Below are positions 52,781-60,405 of a stretch of DNA of 64,000 bases, one piece after another (position 1 is the stretch's first letter; each line of letters opens with the position of its first letter). Under the pieces are notes generated by a model. It worked only from the letters and a program-made list of their open reading frames with translations. It did no database searches and was not told the origin of the DNA. This DNA comes from Bombella pluederhausensis (lineage in GTDB: Bacteria; Pseudomonadota; Alphaproteobacteria; Acetobacterales; Acetobacteraceae). The stretch spans positions 124,001 to 188,000 of the forward strand of contig NZ_JANIDY010000001.1 in NCBI RefSeq assembly GCF_026385525.1, given 5' to 3'. The position numbers were made by a program, and so were the translations under genes.

Positions 52781-54795
52781 GACCGGGCCTTTCGTGCTGA
52801 GTGCATCAGACGCCGCCGTGAAGGCAGAAGATGCAGCCCGCCCCCCAGAGCCATGATGATGCCGCCCAGCCATATCCATGAGGCAAGGGGATTTTCATGC
52901 AGGCGCAGAATGGCACTGTAATGGCTCTGACCCTGCGGATCATGTTCTTCCTTCACACTGCCGAGGGCAGCGTAGAGGTCTTCCAGAGGCCGGTGAAGAA
53001 TGGCGACATGAAGCGTTTTCTGGCCTTGTTGGGGGAATAGGCGGATTTGCGGTTCCAGTTCGGCAAGGAGGGGCCCGTGAGCATCATGCTGGCGGATGGT
53101 CAGATGTGCTTCCACCGCCTCATAATTGGGACCGTGATGAGGCGTCAGGGCCGTGAGTTCCCAGTCACGTCCGGCCAGTGTGGTATGGGTGCCGGGTTTG
53201 GCTTCTATGAGGCGTTCCTGACTGCCTGCCATGCCGCAGAGGCCAAGAATGGTTACGCCTACGCCAATATGGGCGAGGCTGGCTGCCCAGAGGCTGCGGG
53301 GTAGCCGGTGAAGCTGGCGGTTTCCTTCTGGTAAGGCGTAGAGGCGGAAAATCAGGTCCAGCAGCGCAGAGCTGATGACCCAGAGCGCAAGCAGGGCGGC
53401 AAACGCTGCCAGCGGTGTGGAGAACAGCCAGAAGGCGGGCAGGATGTTCCCGGCAGTGACGAGCAGGGCAGGAGCCAGACGGGGTATCAGCCGGTCCGTC
53501 CGGGCCTGCCGCCATGGCAGGGCCATGCTGGCCCCCATGACGGCCAGAAGCGGCAGGGTCAGCGGAATGGTCGTGGCATCAAAGAACGGTTTGCCAACGG
53601 AGAGGGTGCGCCCAAGAAGAAGCTGCATGAAGGGCGGGTAGAGCGTCCCCGTCAGCACAACAGCGCAGAGCGTGCAGAGCAGAATGTTGTTGAGCAGCAG
53701 GGCTCCTTCACGGGAGAGCGGGGCAAAGCCTGATTGTGAGGATGCCAGAGAGGGGGCACGGATGGCAAAGAGCAGCAGGCTCCCTCCACCATAAAGGCCC
53801 AGCAAGCCCAGAATGAACAGTCCACGAGCCGGGTCATTGGCAAAGGCGTGAACGGAATTGAGAATGCCCGACCGCACCAGAAAGGTTCCCGAAAGGGAAA
53901 AGGCAAAGGTGGCAAGAGCCAGCAGCAGACACCAGCCCTGCAGAAGGTTTCGTTTCTCCACGACCAGAACGCTATGGAGCAGGGCCGTACCCGTCAGCCA
54001 TGGAATGAGGGCGGCATTTTCCACCGGGTCCCAGAACCAGTAGCCACCCCAGCCCAGCACGGAATAGGACCACCATGACCCAAGCGTGATGCCCAATGTC
54101 AGCAGCGCCCACGCGCTGATGACCCACGGGCGCATGTATCGTGCCCAGAGCGTATCAGCCTTGCCTTCCAGAAGGGCGCTGATGGCGAAGGCGAAAGGCA
54201 CGGCAAAGCCGACATAGCCACTATAGAGCAGCGGCGGATGCACGGCGAGGCCGGGGTCCTGAAGGAGTGGATTCATGCCCATCCCGTCAGCCGGAACAGG
54301 CCAGAGCCGCAGGAACGGGTTGGAGGTTGTCAGGCAGAAAAGCTGAAAGCCTGCCCCTACCAGTCCCAGAAGGGCCAGAATCCGGGCCCGTAGGCGGTCG
54401 GGCAGTTTTTCCGGTCGGGTGGTACTCTGGCCGGGGAGCAGGGCCAGCCCCGCACACCAGAGGCTTAACAGCGTCACCCAGAGCAGCAGCGAGCCTTCAT
54501 GATTGCCCCAGAGGCCGGCAATCTTATAGGCCCATGGCTTGTTGATGGCCGAGGTCTCGGCAATGAGCTTCAGGGAGAAATCATCTCCCAGAGACGCCAT
54601 GATGAGACAGACCCATGCAAAAAGCAGGGCAAGACACTGGCTGAGCGCCAGAGGGCGGGCCAGAGCTGTCAGGGGACTGTCTGCACGGCGGAGGCCGATG
54701 AGCGGCAGGACACCCTGCATGAAGGCCAGCGCGCAGGCCAGAGCCAGAGCAAAATGTCCGCCTTCAGGGCAGAAGAATGTTGTCAGAAAGGCCAT
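52777..54795 (-). CDS. ccmF: heme lyase subunit CcmF
   Basis: CcmF is the large membrane subunit that attaches heme to apocytochrome c in System I maturation. The 672-residue protein has about 15 helices and the WWD heme-handling motif GSWWSYSVLGWGGYWFWDPVENA-type sequence around residue 240. A periplasmic domain near the C-terminus (about 560-630) precedes a last helix. The start lies one base after the ccmE stop, and the stop overlaps ccmG. Length and motif agree with functional family members. Confidence 0.96.
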   Translation of the reverse strand: MAFLTTFFCPEGGHFALALACALAFMQGVLPLIGLRRADSPLTALARPLALSQCLALLFAWVCLIMASLGDDFSLKLIAETSAINKPWAYKIAGLWGNHEGSLLLWVTLLSLWCAGLALLPGQSTTRPEKLPDRLRARILALLGLVGAGFQLFCLTTSNPFLRLWPVPADGMGMNPLLQDPGLAVHPPLLYSGYVGFAVPFAFAISALLEGKADTLWARYMRPWVISAWALLTLGITLGSWWSYSVLGWGGYWFWDPVENAALIPWLTGTALLHSVLVVEKRNLLQGWCLLLALATFAFSLSGTFLVRSGILNSVHAFANDPARGLFILGLLGLYGGGSLLLFAIRAPSLASSQSGFAPLSREGALLLNNILLCTLCAVVLTGTLYPPFMQLLLGRTLSVGKPFFDATTIPLTLPLLAVMGASMALPWRQARTDRLIPRLAPALLVTAGNILPAFWLFSTPLAAFAALLALWVISSALLDLIFRLYALPEGNRQLHRLPRSLWAASLAHIGVGVTILGLCGMAGSQERLIEAKPGTHTTLAGRDWELTALTPHHGPNYEAVEAHLTIRQHDAHGPLLAELEPQIRLFPQQGQKTLHVAILHRPLEDLYAALGSVKEEHDPQGQSHYSAILRLHENPLASWIWLGGIIMALGGGLHLLPSRRRLMHSARKARS

Positions 54796-54796
54796 G

Positions 54797-55345
54797 CTAC
54801 TCCGCAGCTCCCGGCCTGTTCGGTGGCGTAGGCTGAGGGGCGGTCATGCTGTTCCAGCTCGCAGCATCCGGGGGCGGGCCGAAGCGTGGGTCCCATTTGC
54901 CGGTTTTCTGGAGGGCATCGGCGACTTCCTTGGGCATGTAGGTCTCGTCATGCTTGGCGAGAACCTCGCTGGCTGTGAAACCGTTTCCGTCATAATGGCC
55001 CAGGGCCACCACGCTCTGTCCCTCCCGGAACAAGTCCGGCAGGATGCCCCGATACTGCACGGTGATGGCCGCCTGACCGTCTGTCACGTCAAAGCGGGCT
55101 TCTGGCGTGTTGTCTGTGGCGTGGCTGGTATGGAGGGAGCCTGCCACGACCATTCCCCCCAGCCTGATGGTCTGGTTTGATGAGGGTGGATGAGCCAGCA
55201 TCTGCGAAGGCGCCATGAAAAAGACGATGGTGCTGGAAAGCGCATTGAGCACCAGTCCCACCGCACTGCCAAGGCAGAGAAGACAGGCCAGAATGATCCA
55301 GAAACGTCCCGCCTTGCGGCGGGTGAAGGGACGTGAGGCAGACAT
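54797..55345 (-). CDS. ccmE: heme chaperone CcmE
   Basis: CcmE binds heme covalently in the periplasm and passes it to CcmF. The protein (182 residues from the ATG at 55345; a GTG 21 bases earlier is possible) has an N-terminal membrane anchor (about 14-34) and an OB-fold domain with the heme-binding His132 in AKHDETYMP and Tyr136 as the usual axial ligand. The C-terminal tail is Pro-rich and flexible, as is common. ccmF follows after one base; ccmD precedes it with a gap of 33 bases. Confidence 0.94.
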   Translation of the reverse strand: MSASRPFTRRKAGRFWIILACLLCLGSAVGLVLNALSSTIVFFMAPSQMLAHPPSSNQTIRLGGMVVAGSLHTSHATDNTPEARFDVTDGQAAITVQYRGILPDLFREGQSVVALGHYDGNGFTASEVLAKHDETYMPKEVADALQKTGKWDPRFGPPPDAASWNSMTAPQPTPPNRPGAAE

Positions 55346-55378
55346 ACCGTTCCCGTTTAAAGACACACGGGCAGGCTG

Positions 55379-55570
55379 TTAATCCTTTTCCTGCCTGTCG
55401 GGCTGATTTGCCGTCTTCGCCTGAAGGCGCTGCATGAGGGCAAGCCTCCGTCCTGCCCGGCGCAGGCGGAGCAGACTGCTGCCGGTCGTGATGATGAGGG
55501 CCATGACGACCAGCCCGTAGCTGGCCAGCACGAAGCCCCAATGTGGCGGCCAGTGAGCGGGGTTCATCAT
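55379..55570 (-). CDS. ccmD: heme exporter protein CcmD
   Basis: This 63-residue protein has one membrane helix (about 11-33) after a short N-terminus, then a basic cytoplasmic tail, as in CcmD. CcmD releases heme-loaded CcmE from the CcmABC complex. Its ATG overlaps the ccmC stop by 4 bases. Sequence identity in this family is low, so the call rests on size, topology and position between ccmC and ccmE. Confidence 0.85.
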   Translation of the reverse strand: MMNPAHWPPHWGFVLASYGLVVMALIITTGSSLLRLRRAGRRLALMQRLQAKTANQPDRQEKD

Positions 55571-56310
55571 GGCAGGGGCTCCCGCAGGGCAAGGGATTGG
55601 GCACGGCGTTCCAGCAGGGCCGCACGGGTGCGGATCAGCAGCAGGGCAAGGCCCGTCAGGGTGAAGCCGACCGTGCAGACAAGCAGGGGATGGAACATGC
55701 TCATCGCCATGGCGGGGGCCCCGGTCAGGGTAATGCTGTCAGGCTGATGCAGGGTGTTCCACCACTGCACGCTGAACTTGATGATGGGCAGGTCCACCAC
55801 ACCCGCCAGAGCCAGCAGGGCCGCCGCACGCTGCCCCCTCATAGGGTCGTCAAAGGCCCGGATGGTCAGGACATGCCCGACATAGAGAAAGAACAGAACG
55901 AGCATGGAAGTTAGCCGGGCATCCCAGACCCACCATGTGCCCCAGCCCGGCTTGCCCCAGAGGGAGCCGGTCATCAGGCACAAAGCGGCGGCGGTGGCAC
56001 CTAGCGGTCCGGCCTCAAGGGCCACGACACTGGCCAGCGGATGCCGCCAGACGAGGGAGAGCATTCCGCAGAGAGCTAGCAGCACATAGTCTGCAGAGGC
56101 CAGCCACGCCATGGGGACATGTAGATACATGATGCGTACCGTCTCACCCTGTTGCCAGTCTGCCGGGGCAAAGCACAACCCCCAGATCAGCCCTGCGGTT
56201 AGTATGGTCAGACCAGCTATCAGGCAGGGCAAGGTGAGGGGACGGGTAACGTGCAGGAACCGGGCCGGGCTGTTTGCCCATCGGCCGGAAGGGGGAGTGG
56301 AAGGAAACAT
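55567..56310 (-). CDS. ccmC: heme transporter CcmC
   Basis: CcmC presents heme to CcmE at the periplasmic face of the inner membrane. The 247-residue protein has six helices and the WWD motif GTWWVWDARLTS near residue 125, flanked by conserved His residues in MYLHVPMAW and SVQWWNTLHQP. It is the first gene of this operon. In many bacteria ccmA and ccmB stand directly before ccmC; here the upstream region is an intergenic gap and a divergent EVE-domain gene, so the ABC subunits must lie elsewhere if present. Confidence 0.94.
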   Translation of the reverse strand: MFPSTPPSGRWANSPARFLHVTRPLTLPCLIAGLTILTAGLIWGLCFAPADWQQGETVRIMYLHVPMAWLASADYVLLALCGMLSLVWRHPLASVVALEAGPLGATAAALCLMTGSLWGKPGWGTWWVWDARLTSMLVLFFLYVGHVLTIRAFDDPMRGQRAAALLALAGVVDLPIIKFSVQWWNTLHQPDSITLTGAPAMAMSMFHPLLVCTVGFTLTGLALLLIRTRAALLERRAQSLALREPLP

Positions 56311-56490
56311 GCGGGGAGTATGGCGGCTTACCGGAAAGAAGAAAAATGAAAAAAGGCAGGGCCGTCCATTTTGAAAAAGCCCTGAAGTCAGGCATTGTAA
56401 AGCAGAGTGCCATACACGATATGGCTGCAGATAGTCAGTCCGCCGGATGGAGGAATGCTCCCGGCGGGAAAAATGGGGAGACAGTGACGT

Positions 56491-56910
56491 ATGGCCTTCT
56501 GGCTTATCAAATCAGAACCGGCCTCCTTTTCGTGGGATGAGCAGGTGAAGAATGATGTCGAACCATGGACAGGCGTGCGGAACTATCAGGCCCGCAATAA
56601 TCTGAGCGCCATGAAATGCGGGGATAAGGCCCTGTTCTATCATTCCGTGACGGAGAAACGCATCGTAGGTGTGGTCGAGGTCGTGCGGGAAGCTTTCCCC
56701 GATCCGACAGCGGATAACCCCCGTTGGGTCTGTGTGGATGTGAAGGCCGATGGTGCCTTTAAGGCGCCTGTCACTCTGGCGGAGATCAAGGCGGACCCGG
56801 CTCTGGAAAACATGGCACTGCTCAGGCAGTCCCGCCTTTCTGTTGCCCCGGTCACCGAGGCAGAGTTCGCCTATCTGACCCGTAAGGGCCAGTGGGAAAA
56901 AGCGCAGTAA
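56491..56910 (+). CDS. EVE domain protein
   Basis: The 139-residue protein is a single EVE domain, a PUA-like fold that binds modified bases in DNA or RNA. Family features are FWLIKSEPASFSW at the start, WTGVRNYQARNNL near 26 and the ALFYHSVTEKRIVGVVEV block near 47-64. EVE proteins in bacteria are proposed to work in translation or to recognise modified DNA. The gene diverges from ccmC, with a 180-base gap that should hold both promoters. The EcsC gene follows 53 bases downstream. Confidence 0.92.
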   Translation: MAFWLIKSEPASFSWDEQVKNDVEPWTGVRNYQARNNLSAMKCGDKALFYHSVTEKRIVGVVEVVREAFPDPTADNPRWVCVDVKADGAFKAPVTLAEIKADPALENMALLRQSRLSVAPVTEAEFAYLTRKGQWEKAQ

Positions 56911-56963
56911 CAGGGAGCAGTCCTTTCGGGCGGCCCGCTCTGGGAAATGAGGAGATTCAGACC

Positions 56964-57782
56964 ATGACGGAACAGCGTAAGGAGCATGTGCCCAGTGCAA
57001 GTTTCCTGTCTCAGGACCTTGATACGGAGGCTCTGGCCCAGCTTCATGCCGTGCTGGATGGCGTGGAGAAAGGCCGGGGTACGCTGGCCCGTCTGGGGGA
57101 TTTGATGGGTGGTGCCGTTGGCCGGGCCACGCATCTGGGGTTGCAGGGCCTGTCCCTTGCGCCGGGCCTTCAGGAGAAGCTCCAGAAGCTGGCCAGCTCA
57201 GCTCTGGATCAGGCCTATCGTCTGGCTATTCTGGGGTTGGAGCGTAAGGGCAGTGCAGGTGCCAGCACACGGCGTGAGAATCTGATTCAGGCGGCTGTGG
57301 CCGTGTCTGGTGCAGCGGGTGGTTTTGGTGGCTTTGCCAGCATGGCACCGGATGTAGGCTTCACTACGCTGGCCATCATGCGGGAAATCGCTGCGATAGC
57401 GCAGGAAAATGGTGAAGACCTGCGCAGTGAAGAAACACGCCGGGCCTGTTTGGAAGTCTTTGCCCTGCGGAGCATGGGCGAGCAGAAAGGCGAGGGTGAG
57501 CTGGGCTTCTTTGCGGCCCGTGGGCTCATGCGGGGCCAGCCCCTTGTGATGCTGATGGCAGAGGTTGCCGGTCATTACGGCATGGCCCTGTCCCGCAAAC
57601 TGGCGGCTCAGATGGTGCCGGTGGCAGGGGCTCTTTGCGGTGCCGCCATCAACTCGGCGTTTCTTGCCCATTACCGGGCGCTGGCCAAGGCGCATTTCAC
57701 TATTCGCAGGCTGGAGCGCACGCACGGTTCTGCCGTGAAGGAAGCGGCCGATGCCTATCGGGGCAGCCGTTCAGAAGACTGA
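56964..57782 (+). CDS. EcsC family protein
   Basis: The 272-residue protein matches the EcsC family, named after a Bacillus gene next to an ABC transporter. The molecular function is unknown. Helical segments with Gly/Ala-rich stretches (AAVAVSGAAGGFGGFASMAPDVGFTTLAIMREIAAIAQENG-type sequence around residues 115-155) are typical. The ATG at 56964 is chosen because GAGGAG lies 9 bases upstream. No signal peptide is seen; amphipathic helices may touch the membrane. A clear terminator follows. Confidence 0.88.
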   Translation: MTEQRKEHVPSASFLSQDLDTEALAQLHAVLDGVEKGRGTLARLGDLMGGAVGRATHLGLQGLSLAPGLQEKLQKLASSALDQAYRLAILGLERKGSAGASTRRENLIQAAVAVSGAAGGFGGFASMAPDVGFTTLAIMREIAAIAQENGEDLRSEETRRACLEVFALRSMGEQKGEGELGFFAARGLMRGQPLVMLMAEVAGHYGMALSRKLAAQMVPVAGALCGAAINSAFLAHYRALAKAHFTIRRLERTHGSAVKEAADAYRGSRSED

Positions 57783-57811
57783 ATATCCAGTCGGGCGTGA
57801 CAGACATAAGG

Positions 57812-57840
57812 GCGGGCTCCCATCAGGGGCCCGCTTTTTT
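57812..57840 (+). terminator. terminator after EcsC gene
   Basis: GCGGGCTCCC pairs with GGGGCCCGC around a short loop and is followed by TTTTTT. It lies between convergent genes. Confidence 0.85.
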
Positions 57841-57853
57841 CATGTGGGGGCGT

Positions 57854-58051
57854 TCAGTGCTGTTCTGTGCGGCAGAGCTGGTACAGCTCCAGCGGGCCGA
57901 AGATGACAATGCCGATAATGGTGAAAACACGCATGATACCCATGAGTGGGCTTATTGCAGGCCAGATAAGCTGTAGGAGAAAGGACAGAGCCAGAGCGAT
58001 CGTATAGACGTAGGTCTGAGATGAAGGACGTGACGGGGAGGAGCTGGACAT
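57854..58051 (-). CDS. small membrane protein, unknown function
   Basis: This 65-residue protein has a Ser/Pro-rich start (MSSSSPSRPSSQ), then two hydrophobic helices (about 14-33 and 40-56) and a short polar end. It is divergent from aat and convergent with the EcsC gene. I do not recognise a family. The clean helix pattern and the clear gap for a promoter support it as a gene; an ATG six codons earlier is possible. Confidence 0.6.
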   Translation of the reverse strand: MSSSSPSRPSSQTYVYTIALALSFLLQLIWPAISPLMGIMRVFTIIGIVIFGPLELYQLCRTEQH

Positions 58052-58083
58052 GATTCGGCGTCTCTGCATGAAAGGGCTGATTC

Positions 58084-58758
58084 ATGGAGCTTATCACATC
58101 TGAGCTGCTTCTGCGTGCCTATGGGGAAGGACTGTTCCCTATGGCCCCTGATGAGCATAGTGATGAACTGGAATGGTTCTGCCCGCAGGAGCGCGGCATC
58201 ATCCCGCTGGAAAGGCCCGCCCTGCCCAGACGGCTCATGCGTACCGTCATGGCAGGGCAGTACCGCCTATGCAGTGATGAAGACTTTGATGGCATGATGC
58301 AGGCCTGTGCTCAGATGACACCATCCCGTACGGAGACATGGATCAGCGGGCGCATCCGACAGCTTTATGGGGAATTGCACCGGCAGGGTCATGCTCATTC
58401 TGTGGAGGTGAGAGATAGGGAAAGCGGCGCCCTTGTTGGGGGGCTGTATGGCGTTTCCCTCCGGGGAGCCTTCTTTGGGGAAAGTATGGTGTCCCGTGTG
58501 CGGGATGCGTCCAAGATTGCGTTGGTGCATCTGATGGCAGCTTTGCGGCAGGGCGGGTACAGCCTGTTGGATACACAGTATGTGACACCTCATCTTGCCA
58601 GTTTGGGCGGGATAGGTGTGCCCTTTGCTGCGTATAAGGGGATGCTGGATGCTGCCATGCAGGGGGATGCCCGCTGGCCGGGAGATGTGAGTCTTGAGGC
58701 CCTGCGGCCGGAGCTGGAAAAGCTGGCAGAGCGTCCGGCCACGCAGCAGAAACCATGA
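58084..58758 (+). CDS. aat: leucyl/phenylalanyl-tRNA-protein transferase
   Basis: Aat adds Leu or Phe to the N-terminus of proteins with basic first residues, marking them for ClpAP degradation (N-degron pathway). The 224-residue protein shows LLRAYGEGLFPMA (about 9-21), WFCPQERGIIPL near 35, the ETWISGRIRQLYGELHRQGHAHSVEV-type block near 85-110, GGLYGVSLRGAFFGESMVS near 122 and LLDTQYVTPHLASLGG near 162. It diverges from the small membrane protein gene. Length is normal. Confidence 0.95.
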   Translation: MELITSELLLRAYGEGLFPMAPDEHSDELEWFCPQERGIIPLERPALPRRLMRTVMAGQYRLCSDEDFDGMMQACAQMTPSRTETWISGRIRQLYGELHRQGHAHSVEVRDRESGALVGGLYGVSLRGAFFGESMVSRVRDASKIALVHLMAALRQGGYSLLDTQYVTPHLASLGGIGVPFAAYKGMLDAAMQGDARWPGDVSLEALRPELEKLAERPATQQKP

Positions 58759-58876
58759 CGTAATATTTTCTCTCTGGCCCTGCCATCATGGTCTGATATG
58801 CTCAGACCTACTTTCAGGCTGGCGCTGTCGGGTGCTGGCAGATGAATCCGGGTTCTGACACAGGGGGAGAGCATTC

Positions 58877-59725
58877 ATGCAGTGGCGTATCAGGAGAGTT
58901 TCGCAACGGCAGGATGATGCAGGCCGGGGGATGGGGTCCTCCGTGGTGGCTGCATGTGGGGCCGCTGTGATGCTGGCCTGTGGTGTTGCCAGTGCTGCCC
59001 CGGTGGGAGAACATCCTCCACTCTCGCCGACACGGGATGCCGTGGTGACGTACCGTTTTCAGACGGAAGTTCTGCCGGGTAAGGGGAATGAGGCTGGGCC
59101 GGAACATCAGGTGACGGTGTCTTTTGCTGCATCGGGTGATCGTCTGCGGATTGACCCTGATGATGGGCAGAGTGCCACTATTCTGGATCGTCCTGATCAG
59201 ATCATGACGCTCATCAGCATGAAGGAGCGGCGTTATGTACAGCTTCGCCCCATGCATGGGCTGCATAACCCTTTCTTCCTCGGTTTGGGGATGGTCTATC
59301 ACGCTGGCGATATGAAGCAGATTGCCAATGTGCCCTGTCGTGAATGGGCTATTGAAAGCCCCCGTGGCAAGGCAACGGCCTGCGTAACGGATGATGGTGT
59401 GATTCTGGCGGAAGATGGGGTCGATGCGGATGGCCTTGTCGGGCATCTCCGGGCTGTTTCCGTAACATATGAGGACATACCGGCAGACCGTTTTCAGCCA
59501 CCGGCAGGATTTCAGAAGTTCAATCCTCTTGCCAAGGTGAAACTGCCAACTCAGCCACCGCAGGCCCAGCCTGTTCCGGGTGCGGCACTGGATGGGAGCG
59601 GCCGTGGTCTCAGCCGCCCCAATGGGGCCGATGCCGCCACGCCAGATCAGCCTCATAGCCCGGATGATTCCGTGGGGGATGGTAGCGTGACCCACAGCGA
59701 TCAGCCAGACGGTGCAGGGCAGTAA
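58877..59725 (+). CDS. exported protein of unknown function (DUF4412-like)
   Basis: The 282-residue protein has a signal peptide (hydrophobic core about 22-37, likely cleavage after ASA at 40). The mature domain (about 50-205) is beta-rich and contains two cysteines in CREWAIESPRGKATACVTDDGVIL, which may form a disulfide. It resembles DUF4412-type periplasmic proteins, with low certainty. The C-terminus (about 210-282) is Pro/Asp/Ser-rich and disordered. GGGGGAGAG lies 5 bases before the ATG. The bcp gene follows within 20 bases, so the two are probably co-transcribed. Confidence 0.65.
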   Translation: MQWRIRRVSQRQDDAGRGMGSSVVAACGAAVMLACGVASAAPVGEHPPLSPTRDAVVTYRFQTEVLPGKGNEAGPEHQVTVSFAASGDRLRIDPDDGQSATILDRPDQIMTLISMKERRYVQLRPMHGLHNPFFLGLGMVYHAGDMKQIANVPCREWAIESPRGKATACVTDDGVILAEDGVDADGLVGHLRAVSVTYEDIPADRFQPPAGFQKFNPLAKVKLPTQPPQAQPVPGAALDGSGRGLSRPNGADAATPDQPHSPDDSVGDGSVTHSDQPDGAGQ

Positions 59726-59744
59726 GAACATGACGGAGAAGGTT

Positions 59745-60248
59745 ATGTCTGTAAAAAAAGATGATACGGCTCTGGCTGTTGGCCTGCCAGCCCCGGTCTT
59801 CACGCTGGAAGGTGTCGGGCCGCAGGGCGAGGAGACTGTGAGCAGCGAGGCGCTGAAAGGGGCTCCTTATCTGCTTTATTTCTACCCACGGGCTTCCACA
59901 CCGGGTTGTACAACGCAGGCCTGTGATCTGCGGGATCATCTCTCTGAACTGAATGTCCCCGGTGGCAAGGGGCTGCGGGTGCTGGGTGTCAGCCCGGATG
60001 GTGTGACGGCACTGGAAAAGTTCATCACGAAACAGTCCCTGAACTTCACCCTGCTGTCAGACAAAGAGCACAGCCTTGCGGAAGCCTACGGTGTGTGGGT
60101 GAAGAAGAAGCTGTATGGGAAGGAGTTTATGGGCATTGAGCGCAGCTCTTTCCTGATTGATGCGGAAGGACGCATCGCCGCCTGTAAGCGTAAAGTTCGC
60201 CCCGCCCAGCATGTGGCGTGGGTTCAGGAGGTTCTGGCGCAGCTCTGA
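59745..60248 (+). CDS. bcp: thioredoxin-dependent peroxiredoxin (Bcp type)
   Basis: Bcp reduces hydroperoxides with electrons from thioredoxin. The 167-residue protein has the active site PRASTPGCTTQACDLRD with peroxidatic Cys55 and Cys60 five residues later, the usual arrangement of atypical two-Cys Bcp. The C-terminal half contains GVWVKKKLYGKEFMGIERSSFLID as expected. The ATG at 59745 follows GGAG by 6 bases; an ATG at 59730 is also possible. It lies 19 bases after the exported protein gene. Confidence 0.93.
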   Translation: MSVKKDDTALAVGLPAPVFTLEGVGPQGEETVSSEALKGAPYLLYFYPRASTPGCTTQACDLRDHLSELNVPGGKGLRVLGVSPDGVTALEKFITKQSLNFTLLSDKEHSLAEAYGVWVKKKLYGKEFMGIERSSFLIDAEGRIAACKRKVRPAQHVAWVQEVLAQL

Positions 60249-60405
60249 CGTCAGGTTTGACTCGCTGTTTTGGTATCGGTCCGGTAATCTGGTGAGGGTT
60301 GCCGGGCTTTTCATGTTTACCGGCCTGTCGCTGTCATGTGTCTGGTGCCCGGTATCCTTTTACGAAGGCATTCTTTGACATGTCTCTTTTCCGGGTTGCC
60401 CTCTC

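Noticed and set aside
56346-56540. Small plus-strand frame before the EVE gene
   Set aside because: It overlaps the EVE start in another frame and sits in the expected promoter gap between divergent genes; no domain is visible.
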